This document shows, one piece after another, positions 33,294 to 40,664 of a stretch of DNA of 43,297 nt. The stretch comes from Chloroflexota bacterium (GTDB taxonomy: Bacteria; Chloroflexota; Limnocylindria; Limnocylindrales; CSP1-4): the NCBI GenBank assembly GCA_021787395.1, contig JAJYLZ010000029.1:1-43297 (forward strand), in the 5' to 3' direction. Made by a program: the position numbers and the translations under genes. Numbering within the stretch: the first letter of the stretch is position 1; every line of letters starts with the position of its first letter. The notes under the pieces were generated by a model. It was not told the DNA's origin and did not search any database. It was given only the letters and a program-made list of their open reading frames with translations.

Positions 33294-35126
33294 CTACGGG
33301 CACGCCGCCCCTGGAGAGCAGACAGTGTCGAGACGCAGGACCATGTTGCCGATGCTGCCGGGGTAGAACTCGTTCACGGTGGCTGATCCGTTGTACGTCA
33401 CCGTCCACGCGATGATCTGCCCGACGGTTCCATTGCTCCCCGATCCGCCGGAAATGTGCACGTTGTCGGAGGGTGCGTACTGCACGCCAGCCACATACAG
33501 GGAACCGCCCCCCGGGATGTTCAGGACGTTATTGCTCGTGTCGGAGCAACTGGTGGGCTCGGTGGCATCTGCTTGCACGTAACAGCCCGGATCGTGAGTG
33601 ACGATGAGCGTCTCCGGCACCGTGATGGTCGAGCCGTGCGGCCCCGCGAACGACACCTGCGCGACAGGTGATCCGGTCCATGTGCTGGTTGTCGCGTCCC
33701 ACGATGGCGCCGGCGTGGCGCCAGAGGTTTCGGCGCAGAGCGGGGAAGAGGCCACCGAGCTCGGTGTGCACGAGCCCATGTTCAGCGCAACCAAGGGAGA
33801 GTTGTTGCCAGCGAAGTTGCAGGCAGCGGATCCACCGGTGGCGGTGCACTGCGATCCCTCTGGGAACACCAGTGTTACGCCCGGTTGATCGGCGGCGTAG
33901 CCACCAATCATCGGCCCGTACATCGTCAATCCGGCGTTGAACCAGTACATCCCGGGTTCTAGCAACACTACTGTCGTATTCGAGGTGTTGTGGATATCGA
34001 AGGTGTAGATGCCGGGTTTGTAGCAGACGGTATTCGTGGTGGAGAGATCCCCAGCCTTTGTGAGACCAGGCCAGTTCGCCGGGCTGTATGTCTTGCCTAT
34101 GTCCGTCAGCGTCAGACCCGGTGAGGCCGAGCCACCGACATTTGCGCAGCCAGCATCTTGCGCCGCACTAGCCGTACTGTACGTGGGGGGCGTCGAGCTG
34201 AGCGCTGACGATGCGGTCGCCCAGTAGTCCGGGTCGGGGACTGGGAATTGGATCACGTGGTCCTTGGGAACAGGGTTGCACCAGGTGACGGAGATGTCAT
34301 CGTAATGGTCCAGCTTGGCCCCAGACGCCAAGATGAGCGCTGAGGCCGAGCTCGTCCCACACCCGTTCGTGACCAGATCCGTATTCGTCCCGACGTCGCC
34401 CTGGACGACATTCAAGGTCGAACCGCCGGTCAGTGTAATGTCGTCGTAGTTCGCGTCCTGCTTCTTGAGCCAGTGGCTGCCCCGCAGCGTCACCACCGCG
34501 TACTGCCCCCCGAACCCGCCGCCGGCCACGGACGCGACCGCCGGACTCCACGACGGCGCTCCGGAGACGCATCCGCTGCCCGGCAAGAGGCAGACCGCGT
34601 TGCCGAAGGTGAGCCCGAAGTTGGTCTGTCTGATCCCGACCTTCACGGCCCGGTCTCCGTTCGACGCCGGAGGATACGGTGTCGTGATCTGCACGGTGTA
34701 GCTGCCGACAACGGCCGTGTACGTGGTCGTAGTGGCCGACCAACCGAAGCCATTGAGAACGGTGGCGCTGGTGCAATCTAGTGTGGCCGGGACGGCCGGA
34801 GGTGGAGGAGCAGCGAGCTGCCGCACGAGCAGGTTGTAAGCATCGCACTGGGCGACTGGGTAGTCCGCGGTGCTGACAGACATCGTTGTATTGCCGCTCG
34901 CATCGAGATCCTGCAGGTCCTGTGCGCCGGCCAGCGCGGCGGCGTCGGCCACACCGCTCTGGTACCGGAGTGCGGCGTAGGCACGGGCGACGTCGAGCAC
35001 GAGAGCCACGACCAGCAACAGCGCGACAAGCGAGAACGCAAAGAGCACGATGACCTGACCGTGCTGGCCGTCCCGTTGGTCCGCCCCTGATGCCACGCTT
35101 CTGGCACTACCGCCGTGGTGTCTCAT
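33294..35126 (-). CDS. TadG-like pilus-assembly protein with long beta-rich extracellular region
   Basis: This 610-residue protein has anchor HGQVIVLFAFSLVALLLVVA, then VLDVARAYAALRYQSGVADAAALAGAQ, the TadG pattern. The remaining 540 or so residues are Thr/Ser/Gly/Asn-rich strands with many cysteines. Its end (YVAGVQYAPSDNVHISGGSG, then IAWTVTYNGSATVNEFYPGS) parallels the end of the 24973-26445 protein (TVYSPGGIVQMGGNSGG, then ISWDLQFNGNIGFHFYY), so these two form one TadG subtype. ATG 35126 overlaps the TadE-like stop (ATGA). The coding sequence is visibly richer in A and T than its neighbours and uses more A/T-ending codons, a hint of separate origin. Confidence 0.83.
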   Translation of the reverse strand: MRHHGGSARSVASGADQRDGQHGQVIVLFAFSLVALLLVVALVLDVARAYAALRYQSGVADAAALAGAQDLQDLDASGNTTMSVSTADYPVAQCDAYNLLVRQLAAPPPPAVPATLDCTSATVLNGFGWSATTTTYTAVVGSYTVQITTPYPPASNGDRAVKVGIRQTNFGLTFGNAVCLLPGSGCVSGAPSWSPAVASVAGGGFGGQYAVVTLRGSHWLKKQDANYDDITLTGGSTLNVVQGDVGTNTDLVTNGCGTSSASALILASGAKLDHYDDISVTWCNPVPKDHVIQFPVPDPDYWATASSALSSTPPTYSTASAAQDAGCANVGGSASPGLTLTDIGKTYSPANWPGLTKAGDLSTTNTVCYKPGIYTFDIHNTSNTTVVLLEPGMYWFNAGLTMYGPMIGGYAADQPGVTLVFPEGSQCTATGGSAACNFAGNNSPLVALNMGSCTPSSVASSPLCAETSGATPAPSWDATTSTWTGSPVAQVSFAGPHGSTITVPETLIVTHDPGCYVQADATEPTSCSDTSNNVLNIPGGGSLYVAGVQYAPSDNVHISGGSGSNGTVGQIIAWTVTYNGSATVNEFYPGSIGNMVLRLDTVCSPGAACP

Positions 35127-35719
35127 GGATTGGGCGCCGGCTCCATCCGGAACTGAGCGGTACTGGACAGGAGAGCGCAGGGCCCGCTTACTCCCCCAAC
35201 GGCCGCGGTGCCGTCACACGAGCTGAATGCCGGAAGGTACTGCATGCCCGGGAAGAAGAGGGGGACAGCGTGATTGATCCGTATCGTCACGTGGTATACG
35301 GCCTGGTTGTTCTTGGGGGGGCATCCCTGGTGCGTCCAGGAACCCCCTGTCTTTGGGTCGTAATCCTGCACCCAGGCGACCGCGATACCCTCCCCGGTGA
35401 ACGAGCTGACGCTTGCATCGGTCGAGCCTGCTGACGTCGGCTGTGCCCATTCACCCGTCGTATAGCCGAGCAGCGAGGAATTGCCCGCCACCTTGTTGGC
35501 TTCTCCCGCGACGTCCACCTGTGGGACAGTTGTGCCGAGGGCGCACCCCTGCTGAGTCGCGGCCCAGCGTCCCGTGTCTCGGACGACCTGCGTAAGGGTG
35601 TTCTGCGCCCAGAAGATCATGCCGAATTGGATGATCCCGCCCACCATCGCGAGCAGCACCGGCACCACCAGGGCGAACTCAGCGAGGCTCTGGCCGCGGG
35701 ACCGCTTCGTAGCTCGCAA
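35123..35719 (-). CDS. TadE-like pilus-assembly pseudopilin
   Basis: This 198-residue protein has RSRGQSLAEFALVVPVLLAMVGG with the G-x4-EF motif, then IIQFGMIFWAQNTLTQVVRDTGRWAA, which is the TadE helix. The outer part has four or more cysteines. The start is TTG 35719 with GGAG 8 nt upstream; no ATG or GTG gives the basic N-terminus. It is first in a TadE-TadG pair, with the stop overlapping the TadG-like start. The perfect palindrome CTACATGTAG (35733-35742) lies just upstream. It shares the AT-richer composition of the following gene. Confidence 0.82.
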   Translation of the reverse strand: MRATKRSRGQSLAEFALVVPVLLAMVGGIIQFGMIFWAQNTLTQVVRDTGRWAATQQGCALGTTVPQVDVAGEANKVAGNSSLLGYTTGEWAQPTSAGSTDASVSSFTGEGIAVAWVQDYDPKTGGSWTHQGCPPKNNQAVYHVTIRINHAVPLFFPGMQYLPAFSSCDGTAAVGGVSGPCALLSSTAQFRMEPAPNP

Positions 35720-35732
35720 GTCGGAGTCTCCA

Positions 35733-35742
35733 CTACATGTAG
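35733..35742. promoter_or_regulatory. Palindrome CTACATGTAG upstream of the TadE-TadG pair
   Basis: A perfect 10-bp palindrome lies 14 nt before the TTG start and overlaps the leader or promoter of the minus-strand pair. It could be an operator half-site or chance; nothing else supports it. Confidence 0.25.
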
Positions 35743-35985
35743 AGATCGGTACGTTAGTCCTGGGACCTCTCAGAATACCTGTCAGACCTGACTGGGCGCG
35801 CCTCTGCCGGTGCGAGCCGACATCTTCCGGTGACGGGCGGCAACGTTGGCTCGAACGGCTCGGGCATTCGTCGAACTGGCGACCCGTGCCCCTCCCGATG
35901 GATGGCTTTCGCGCTCTGGAAGGGGCTCCGGGCGGTCAAGTCCCAGCGCGTGATGTAGCAGCGCGTCGTCCTCGCGCCGCGCCCG

Positions 35986-36220
35986 TCAGCTCGCCATCAG
36001 CAGCGTCGGCACCTCCGCGTGGTCGACGACGGCGTCGACGACGGCCATCGTCTCGGGCGCGAAGTAGCGCCGCCCGTCCTGCCACTCGTCGTCCTGCTCG
36101 GCGAGCACCATGCCGACGAGGCGGACCAAGCTGACGACCGCCGTCCGGCGCTTGATGTCCTTGTTGAGGGCCTAGGTGGTCGTCGCTGACCACGAGGCGG
36201 ACGCCGCGCAGGCCATCGGG
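35986..36220 (-). pseudogene. Remnant of an IS256-family (mutator-type) transposase
   Basis: Read on the minus strand, 36217-36175 encodes GLRGVRLVVSDDHLG, matching the IS256 motif around its second catalytic Asp. A TAG follows at the junction in the other frame. Then 36174-35986 encodes ALNKDIKRRTAVVSLVRLVG and VLAEQDDEWQDGRRYFAPET up to a TGA, matching the family's C-terminus (IKRRTxVV...RLVGAVLxEQxDEW). The sequence between these blocks, including the catalytic Glu region, is missing and the frames differ, so the gene is deleted and dead. No terminal inverted repeats were found. It lies between the AT-richer minus-strand Tad pair and the plus-strand Tad operons. Confidence 0.75.
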
Positions 36221-36371
36221 ACGCGACGCAGAGTCGAGTTCAGTGACCCACACGGCTTCCCTCAGGCCGGTGCATCCTGCACGACCCCAGCGCCCCCCTC
36301 CGCGGTGCAGCCCGGCACCGAAAACCGTGCGACATCTGCCCGAGGCGCCCGATAAGTGGGTACTAGTACGG

Positions 36372-36399
36372 TTGTAACCCCGGTGGGCTCCCCTAGTAT
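36372..36399 (+). promoter_or_regulatory. Sigma70-type promoter TTGTAA-16-TAGTAT for the plus-strand Tad operon
   Basis: -35 TTGTAA (36372-36377) and -10 TAGTAT (36394-36399) are 16 bp apart, just downstream of the palindrome GTACTAGTAC (36360-36369). Transcription would start near 36406, giving a leader of about 90 nt to ATG 36499. Confidence 0.5.
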
Positions 36400-36422
36400 C
36401 GGGTGATCGAACCGGGCACCAC

Positions 36423-36483
36423 ACCGACCAGGGGCGACCCTGTCGGTCCATAGGCAACCAGAAACACTTCAGCCACTTGGTTG
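36423..36483 (+). promoter_or_regulatory. Structured 5' leader with GNRA-type hairpin
   Basis: 36423-36447 folds as a stem (ACCGAC and AGGG pairing CCCT and GTCGGT, one bulged C) capped by GCGA, a GNRA tetraloop. A second, weaker stem CAACCA / TGGTTG (36455-36460, 36478-36483) ends just before GGGGGAG and ATG 36499. The leader does not match any riboswitch class I recognise. Confidence 0.35.
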
Positions 36484-36498
36484 GCCGGGGGAGTGTGA

Positions 36499-37716
36499 AT
36501 GGACTCACGGCGACCCGCACGGGTCCCTTATCGCATGCCGCCCCAGCGCATGCCCGCGCCCGAGGAGTCGGGCAGACGCACCGAGCGTGCGCACCGGGCG
36601 TGGTGGGCGCATCGCCGCCAGGCGAGGTCGATCGCACGCGGCCAGTCGATGGTCGAGTTCGTGCTGATCCTGCCCGTCTTCCTGCTCCTGCTGCTCATCG
36701 CCGTCGACTTCGGCCGGCTGTTCTTCACGTACATCCAGCTGAACAACATCGCCCGCGAGGGCGCCGCCTACGCGGCGGCGAACCCGACCGTGGACAACGC
36801 GACCCTGACGACGGTCGCCGTGCGCGAGTCGAACGTGCAGGCGCAGCAGGGCGAGGGCGCGGTCAGCGCGACGGCCACGTGCGCCCCTGTCGCGTGCTCG
36901 AACGCGCTGGGCGGGACCGGCGCCGGCAACACGGTCACGGTCGCCGCCAGCGAGACCTTCACGTTCTTCACGCCGCTGATCGGCTCCTTCTGGCCCGGCG
37001 GCCTTCAGGTCGGCGCCGATGCGACGGCCGCGGTGGCCGTGTACGCGGCCGGCGGCGGCACGCCCCCCGCGTCATGCTCCACCTTGCCGCCCGTCCCGAC
37101 CTTCACCTGGCAGAGCCCCGACAAGGTCAACCAGCCCCTGCTGATCTCCGTCGACGCCTCGGGCGCGACGAGCCTCCCCTTCCCGTGCCAGAACATCACC
37201 TACGAGTGGAACTTCGGCGGCGCCAGCAACGCCAGTCCGCCGGACCCGCTCGATCCGTACCGCGAGGGGGTCACGCAGGACTACACGTACGGCGCCTCCG
37301 GCACGTTCAACGTGACCCTGACCGTGACCAACAGCGCCGGGTCGACCACCTCGCTGGTGCAGGTGATCACGCTCGGGACGACCACCTGCAAGACCCCCAC
37401 CGCCGACTTCACGGTGTCCCCGGCCGCCATCTACGACAAGAAGGGCAACATCACCAACTGGTCGGCCGCCAACAACGGCGGCCAGGGGGCCACGCCGTTC
37501 ACATTCGACGGCACCTCCAGCGGATTCATGTCGGACCCCGCCTGCCACCCCGCGTGGGCCTGGGACTTCGGCGACGGCACGTCGGCATCGGGGACGCCGA
37601 CCCCCCCGGTGCACTCCTACGCCCACGCCTACTCGGGCAAGACGGTGCACGTGACGCTGACCGTCAAGAACGACGCCGGCACCGACTCCAAGACCTTCGA
37701 CATCCCGCTGTCGTGA
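36499..37716 (+). CDS. TadE-like protein with two PKD domains
   Basis: This 405-residue protein has about 47 mostly basic residues, then RGQSMVEFVLILPVFLLLLL with the G-x4-EF motif and AVDFGRLFFTYIQLNNIAREGAAYAA. After the usual TadE outer domain (to about residue 190) come two PKD-like beta-sandwiches. The first (about 196-297) has ITYEWNFGG and GTFNVTLTVTNSAGS. The second (about 300-404) has WAWDFGDGTSASG and VHVTLTVKNDAG, with the classic DFGDG. PKD domains mediate surface protein-protein or carbohydrate contacts, so this pseudopilin may be an adhesive or spacer tip component. ATG 36499 has GGGGGAG 6 nt upstream. The stop overlaps the next TadE-like start (TGATG). Confidence 0.87.
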   Translation: MDSRRPARVPYRMPPQRMPAPEESGRRTERAHRAWWAHRRQARSIARGQSMVEFVLILPVFLLLLLIAVDFGRLFFTYIQLNNIAREGAAYAAANPTVDNATLTTVAVRESNVQAQQGEGAVSATATCAPVACSNALGGTGAGNTVTVAASETFTFFTPLIGSFWPGGLQVGADATAAVAVYAAGGGTPPASCSTLPPVPTFTWQSPDKVNQPLLISVDASGATSLPFPCQNITYEWNFGGASNASPPDPLDPYREGVTQDYTYGASGTFNVTLTVTNSAGSTTSLVQVITLGTTTCKTPTADFTVSPAAIYDKKGNITNWSAANNGGQGATPFTFDGTSSGFMSDPACHPAWAWDFGDGTSASGTPTPPVHSYAHAYSGKTVHVTLTVKNDAGTDSKTFDIPLS

Positions 37717-38276
37717 TGAACGCCAAGCCGCGATCCGGGGCGAGGGGGCAGGGCCTGGTCGAGTTCGCCCTCGTCCTGCCGGTGTTCCTCCTGATCCTGT
37801 TCGGGCTCATCGACGTGGGCCGCTACGTGTACCTGAACAGCGTGCTGTCGCAGGCCGCGCGCGAGGCGGCGAGGGTTGGAGCCGCCGAGGCGGCCTGGAT
37901 CGGCAAGACCACCGCCGACGACCCCGGCTGCGTGGCCGCCTCGGCGTCGATCACGGCGGCGAACCCCGGCGCTCACGTCTGCCCCGCCACCGTCGCCGGG
38001 GCGTCGAACAGCCTCCAGGCCGAGGTCACCGTCGCCGCGAACCGGATGGTCGCGCCCTTCGGCGCCGTCAAGGACGTCTACTTCAGCTGCCAGCCCACCG
38101 GGACGACGCCGACACCCGACTGGACGAACACCGACTGCGCCGCGGCGAACCGGGTCGCGAGCAAGAGCGTGTTCTGGGTCCGCGTGGACCAGACCTTCAC
38201 GCCGATCACGCCGGTGATCAGCCAGCTCATCGGCACCCTCACCACGACCGCGTCCTCGACCATGGTCGTCAACTAG
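37716..38276 (+). CDS. TadE-like pilus-assembly pseudopilin
   Basis: This 186-residue protein has RGQGLVEFALVLPVFLLILFG with the G-x4-EF motif, then IDVGRYVYLNSVLSQAAREAARVG. The outer part has Cys residues in DPGCVAA, HVCPATV, FSCQPTG and NTDCAAA, and ends in FTPITPVISQLIGTLTTTASSTMVVN, closely matching other TadE ends. ATG 37716 overlaps the PKD gene stop. The next gene follows after 9 bp with its own AGGAGG. Second gene of the TadE-TadE-TadG operon. Confidence 0.88.
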   Translation: MNAKPRSGARGQGLVEFALVLPVFLLILFGLIDVGRYVYLNSVLSQAAREAARVGAAEAAWIGKTTADDPGCVAASASITAANPGAHVCPATVAGASNSLQAEVTVAANRMVAPFGAVKDVYFSCQPTGTTPTPDWTNTDCAAANRVASKSVFWVRVDQTFTPITPVISQLIGTLTTTASSTMVVN

Positions 38277-38285
38277 GAGGCCGCG

Positions 38286-39362
38286 ATGGCTCGCCCTTCC
38301 ATTTCGGCACACCGCCAGCGGGGCCAGATGCTCGTCGTCTTCGCCCTGGCCTCGACGGTGGTCATCCTGCTCGCCGGCCTCGTCATCGACGGCGGCTACG
38401 CGCTGGCGCAGCGTCGCGGCGCCCAGAACGCCGCCGACTTCGCGGCCCTAGCCGGCGCCAGGGTCATCGCCGAGTGGGTCGGCGGCGACACCATCAACGG
38501 CACCGACGCCAACGTGCAGGCCGCGATCGCCAACAGCATCCAGGCCAACGGCGGCACGCCGGTCACCTTCGGCAGCCCGAGCGGTCCGGTCTACGTGACC
38601 AGCAGCGGCACCCCGAACGGCTTCGTCGGCACGATCTCCGGCGGGGTGATCCCCGCCGGGACGGTCGGGGTGACGGTCGGCTCCTCCCGGACGTGGAACC
38701 CGTTCTTCCTCGGGGTGGCCGGGATCTCCAACTGGACCGCCAGCGCCGTCGCGACGGCGAAGGGCGGCTACTCCCTCGCCGGCCCGCCAGGCAATGTGTT
38801 CCCCGCCGGGGTGTCGCAGGCCACCTACGACACCTTCCCGCTCTGCTCGGGCGACGTGGGCAGCTCTGTCGACTGCCAGCCGGTGCACCTGACGCCCGGC
38901 AGCCTCAACGTGCCCGGCGGCTTCGGGTGGCTCAAGTTCGGCGCGGCCGGCAAGTGCACCGGCTACGGCCTCGGCATGATCGACGCGGGCTGCGACACCT
39001 CCAAGACCTTCCTGCAGTCGGAGATCGGCCCGCCCGCGAACAGCTACGGGTGCTGCACGACCGTGTCCCACGGGCCGGCGCCCGCGGACCGGATCGGCAG
39101 CCTGCCGGGCGACAAGAACAGCGCCGACTGCAGCTACTACATCACCAACAACGTGCAGGTGATCGTGCCGATCTGGGATGTGGCAGGCGGCAGCGGCGCC
39201 GGTGCCTGGTACCACATCGTCGGCTTCGCCGGGATGCAGCTCACCGCCTGCGACGGGGGGAAGGACATCGAGGGCGTGCTCCGCCAGGTGTTCTTCCCGG
39301 GGCCGACCACCACGACGCCACAGCCCAAGGGCTCGGCCCTCGGCATCGAACTCGTCCACTGA
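38286..39362 (+). CDS. TadG-like pilus-assembly protein
   Basis: This 358-residue protein has anchor RGQMLVVFALASTVVILLAGLVIDGG followed by YALAQRRGAQNAADFAALAGARV, the TadG N-domain. The extracellular part has paired cysteines (YGCCTT, DAGCDTS, NSADCSYY) and ends with GAWYHIVGFAGMQLTACDGG, then a short tail GSALGIELVH. This ending parallels that of the 41211-42497 protein (SNQWYRMPSFAHLQLC, AVGVQLIK), so the two plus-strand TadG-like proteins form a subtype distinct from the minus-strand pair. ATG 38286 follows AGGAGG by 6 nt. It closes the first plus-strand triplet and is followed by a UUCG hairpin. Confidence 0.85.
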   Translation: MARPSISAHRQRGQMLVVFALASTVVILLAGLVIDGGYALAQRRGAQNAADFAALAGARVIAEWVGGDTINGTDANVQAAIANSIQANGGTPVTFGSPSGPVYVTSSGTPNGFVGTISGGVIPAGTVGVTVGSSRTWNPFFLGVAGISNWTASAVATAKGGYSLAGPPGNVFPAGVSQATYDTFPLCSGDVGSSVDCQPVHLTPGSLNVPGGFGWLKFGAAGKCTGYGLGMIDAGCDTSKTFLQSEIGPPANSYGCCTTVSHGPAPADRIGSLPGDKNSADCSYYITNNVQVIVPIWDVAGGSGAGAWYHIVGFAGMQLTACDGGKDIEGVLRQVFFPGPTTTTPQPKGSALGIELVH

Positions 39363-39385
39363 CGGCACCCACACCGCTGGGGGAG

Positions 39386-39411
39386 AACGGGGCGCCTTCG
39401 GGCGCCCCGTT
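39386..39411 (+). terminator. UUCG-capped hairpin after the TadG-like gene
   Basis: An 11-bp perfect stem AACGGGGCGCC / GGCGCCCCGTT with loop TTCG lies 24 nt past the stop codon. It is a very stable hairpin and plausible terminator, though without a T-run. An almost identical hairpin recurs at 39690-39715. Confidence 0.5.
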
Positions 39412-39606
39412 CGAATCCGTCGCGACTCCTGCTGGGGCGCCCGTTGCCGCGCGTGTCGCCGCGCCTGTCGCGGCGCCGCACCGCCCGAGCCCGAACGTAC
39501 CCCCGGCCACGACCCATCGGATGGGCCGCTCGCAAGCCGCGCCGCAAGGTTGACTTGCCACCGTCGTTCCCCGTCGGGCGTCCCCGGGGAGACGTCGCAG
39601 CGAGCC

Positions 39607-39672
39607 ATGCTGCCGCGCCTGCGGCACCGGCGCCACCGGACCTGCGGCTCCCTGGGGCTGGTCCGCAACTAG
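39607..39672 (+). pseudogene. Truncated copy of a TadE-like gene start (21 codons)
   Basis: ATG 39607 to TAG 39670-39672 encodes MLPRLRHRRHRTCGSLGLVR and one more residue. This aligns loosely with the N-terminus of the TadE-like protein downstream (RPNLPRPRRGRQRTLGQSLV). It sits at the equivalent place in the first copy of the duplicated leader. It is probably a decayed remnant; a short leader peptide is the alternative. Confidence 0.4.
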
Positions 39673-39689
39673 CCGACACTGCCGGGGCC

Positions 39690-39715
39690 GACGGGGCGCC
39701 TTCGGGCGCCCCGTC
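39690..39715 (+). terminator. Second UUCG-capped hairpin
   Basis: Stem GACGGGGCGCC / GGCGCCCCGTC with loop TTCG has the same core as the hairpin at 39386. It lies after the truncated gene start and 145 bp before the TadE-PASTA gene. It could end read-through transcription, or act as a leader structure if the promoter lies upstream. Confidence 0.4.
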
Positions 39716-39860
39716 CTGGATCTTCGGCCGCTCCGGCCAGCCGGCCCGTGGCGAAAGTACCCCCGGCCATGGCCGATCGGATGGGCTCCCGGCAAGCGCC
39801 TGCGTAAGGTTGACTTGCGACCGTCAGCCACCGATGACCGGAGCCGGCCTGAGGCCACCC

Positions 39861-40664
39861 ATGCGACCAAACCTGCCGCGCCCGCGGCGCGGGCGCCAGC
39901 GAACGCTCGGCCAGTCCCTGGTCGAGTTCTCGCTCGTCCTGCCGGTGATGCTGCTGCTGGTGCTGTTCGGCGTGGACTTCGGCCGCGTGTTCCTGGGCTG
40001 GGTGCAGCTCAACAACGTGGTTCGCGAGGCGGCCAACTTCGCCGCCGAGAACCCCACGGCCTGGAACACCGTCAACCCCAACACCGTGGTCCAGGCGCAG
40101 TACCAGACGCTGGTCCGGAACGAGGCGGCCGGGATCAACTGCGTGCTGCCCAGCCCGATCCCGAACCCCACGTTCTCCGGCGGCCTCAACGCCGTGCCGG
40201 CGATCGGGACGCCGGTGTTCGTCCGCATCCCGTGCCGCTTCAGCTTCATCACGCCGGTGATCGGGGGCATGTTCGGCGGGTCGCTTCCGGTCGCCGCGTC
40301 CGCCTCCTACCCCACCCGGAACGGCATGATCCCGAACATCCCGACGGCGAGCGTGACGCCCATGCCGTCGGCGACCGCCTCGCCGTCCGCGAGCGCGTCC
40401 GCGAGCGCGTCCGCCAGCGCGAGCGCACCGGCGTCGCCGACCCCGACGCCCATGTGCGAGGTGCCCAACTTCAACAACATCAAGGCCGAGAACGCCGCGA
40501 CGGCGTGGGCGCAGGCGGGCTTCACGACCCAGCTGGTGTTCAACCCGCTGGCGCCGGCCCAGTGGCCCAGCGGCGGCGGCAACACGACGGGCCAGTCGAT
40601 CGCCGCGTACCTGTACCGCGCCTGCGGCTCGACCGGCATCACGATCACCTGGAACGGGAATTGA
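39861..40664 (+). CDS. TadE-like protein with C-terminal PASTA-like domain
   Basis: This 267-residue protein has LGQSLVEFSLVLPVMLLLVL with the G-x4-EF motif, then FGVDFGRVFLGWVQLNNVVREAANFAA and a TadE outer domain to about residue 155. A low-complexity Ser/Ala/Pro linker follows (about 168-196, encoded by GCGAGCGCGTCC-type repeats). The final 70 residues (CEVPNFNNIKAENAATAWAQ, AGFTTQLVFN) follow the PASTA pattern VPnf-x-A-x2-AGF. PASTA domains bind peptidoglycan or muropeptides in known proteins, so this pseudopilin may contact the cell wall; that is inference. ATG 39861 has GAGG about 8 nt upstream. The next gene starts by TTG overlapping this stop (TTGA). Confidence 0.85.
   Translation: MRPNLPRPRRGRQRTLGQSLVEFSLVLPVMLLLVLFGVDFGRVFLGWVQLNNVVREAANFAAENPTAWNTVNPNTVVQAQYQTLVRNEAAGINCVLPSPIPNPTFSGGLNAVPAIGTPVFVRIPCRFSFITPVIGGMFGGSLPVAASASYPTRNGMIPNIPTASVTPMPSATASPSASASASASASASAPASPTPTPMCEVPNFNNIKAENAATAWAQAGFTTQLVFNPLAPAQWPSGGGNTTGQSIAAYLYRACGSTGITITWNGN

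Larger units (their letters stand above)
39386..39829. repeat. Imperfect tandem duplication of a hairpin-plus-leader module
   Basis: Two copies start at 39386 and 39690 (offset 304 bp). Each has the UUCG hairpin, then GTACCCCCGGCCA, then ATCGGATGGGC, then AAGGTTGACTTGC and ACCGTC. The second copy continues into the TadE-PASTA gene. The first continues into a 21-codon frame whose start resembles that gene's N-terminus. This is a duplicated 5' region with a truncated gene start. Confidence 0.65.

Noticed and set aside
36400-36498. Class I c-di-GMP riboswitch in the leader of the PKD-type Tad operon
   Set aside because: A GNRA-capped stem is present, but the conserved core bases of that class (the GGGACGCAAAGCC-type segment) are missing.
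35936-36637. A 233-codon minus frame across the transposase remnant and the plus-strand promoter
   Set aside because: Only the short GVRLVVSDDH block is protein-like; the rest is out of frame with the transposase C-terminus and antisense to the PKD-type gene start.
39401-39420. tRNA-like T-loop word GTTCGAATCC
   Set aside because: No T-stem, anticodon arm or acceptor pairing can be formed around it; it is the tail of the UUCG hairpin arm.
40389-40430. Short tandem GCGAGCGCGTCC repeats as a non-coding minisatellite
   Set aside because: They encode the in-frame Ser/Ala linker between the TadE and PASTA-like parts and need no separate explanation.
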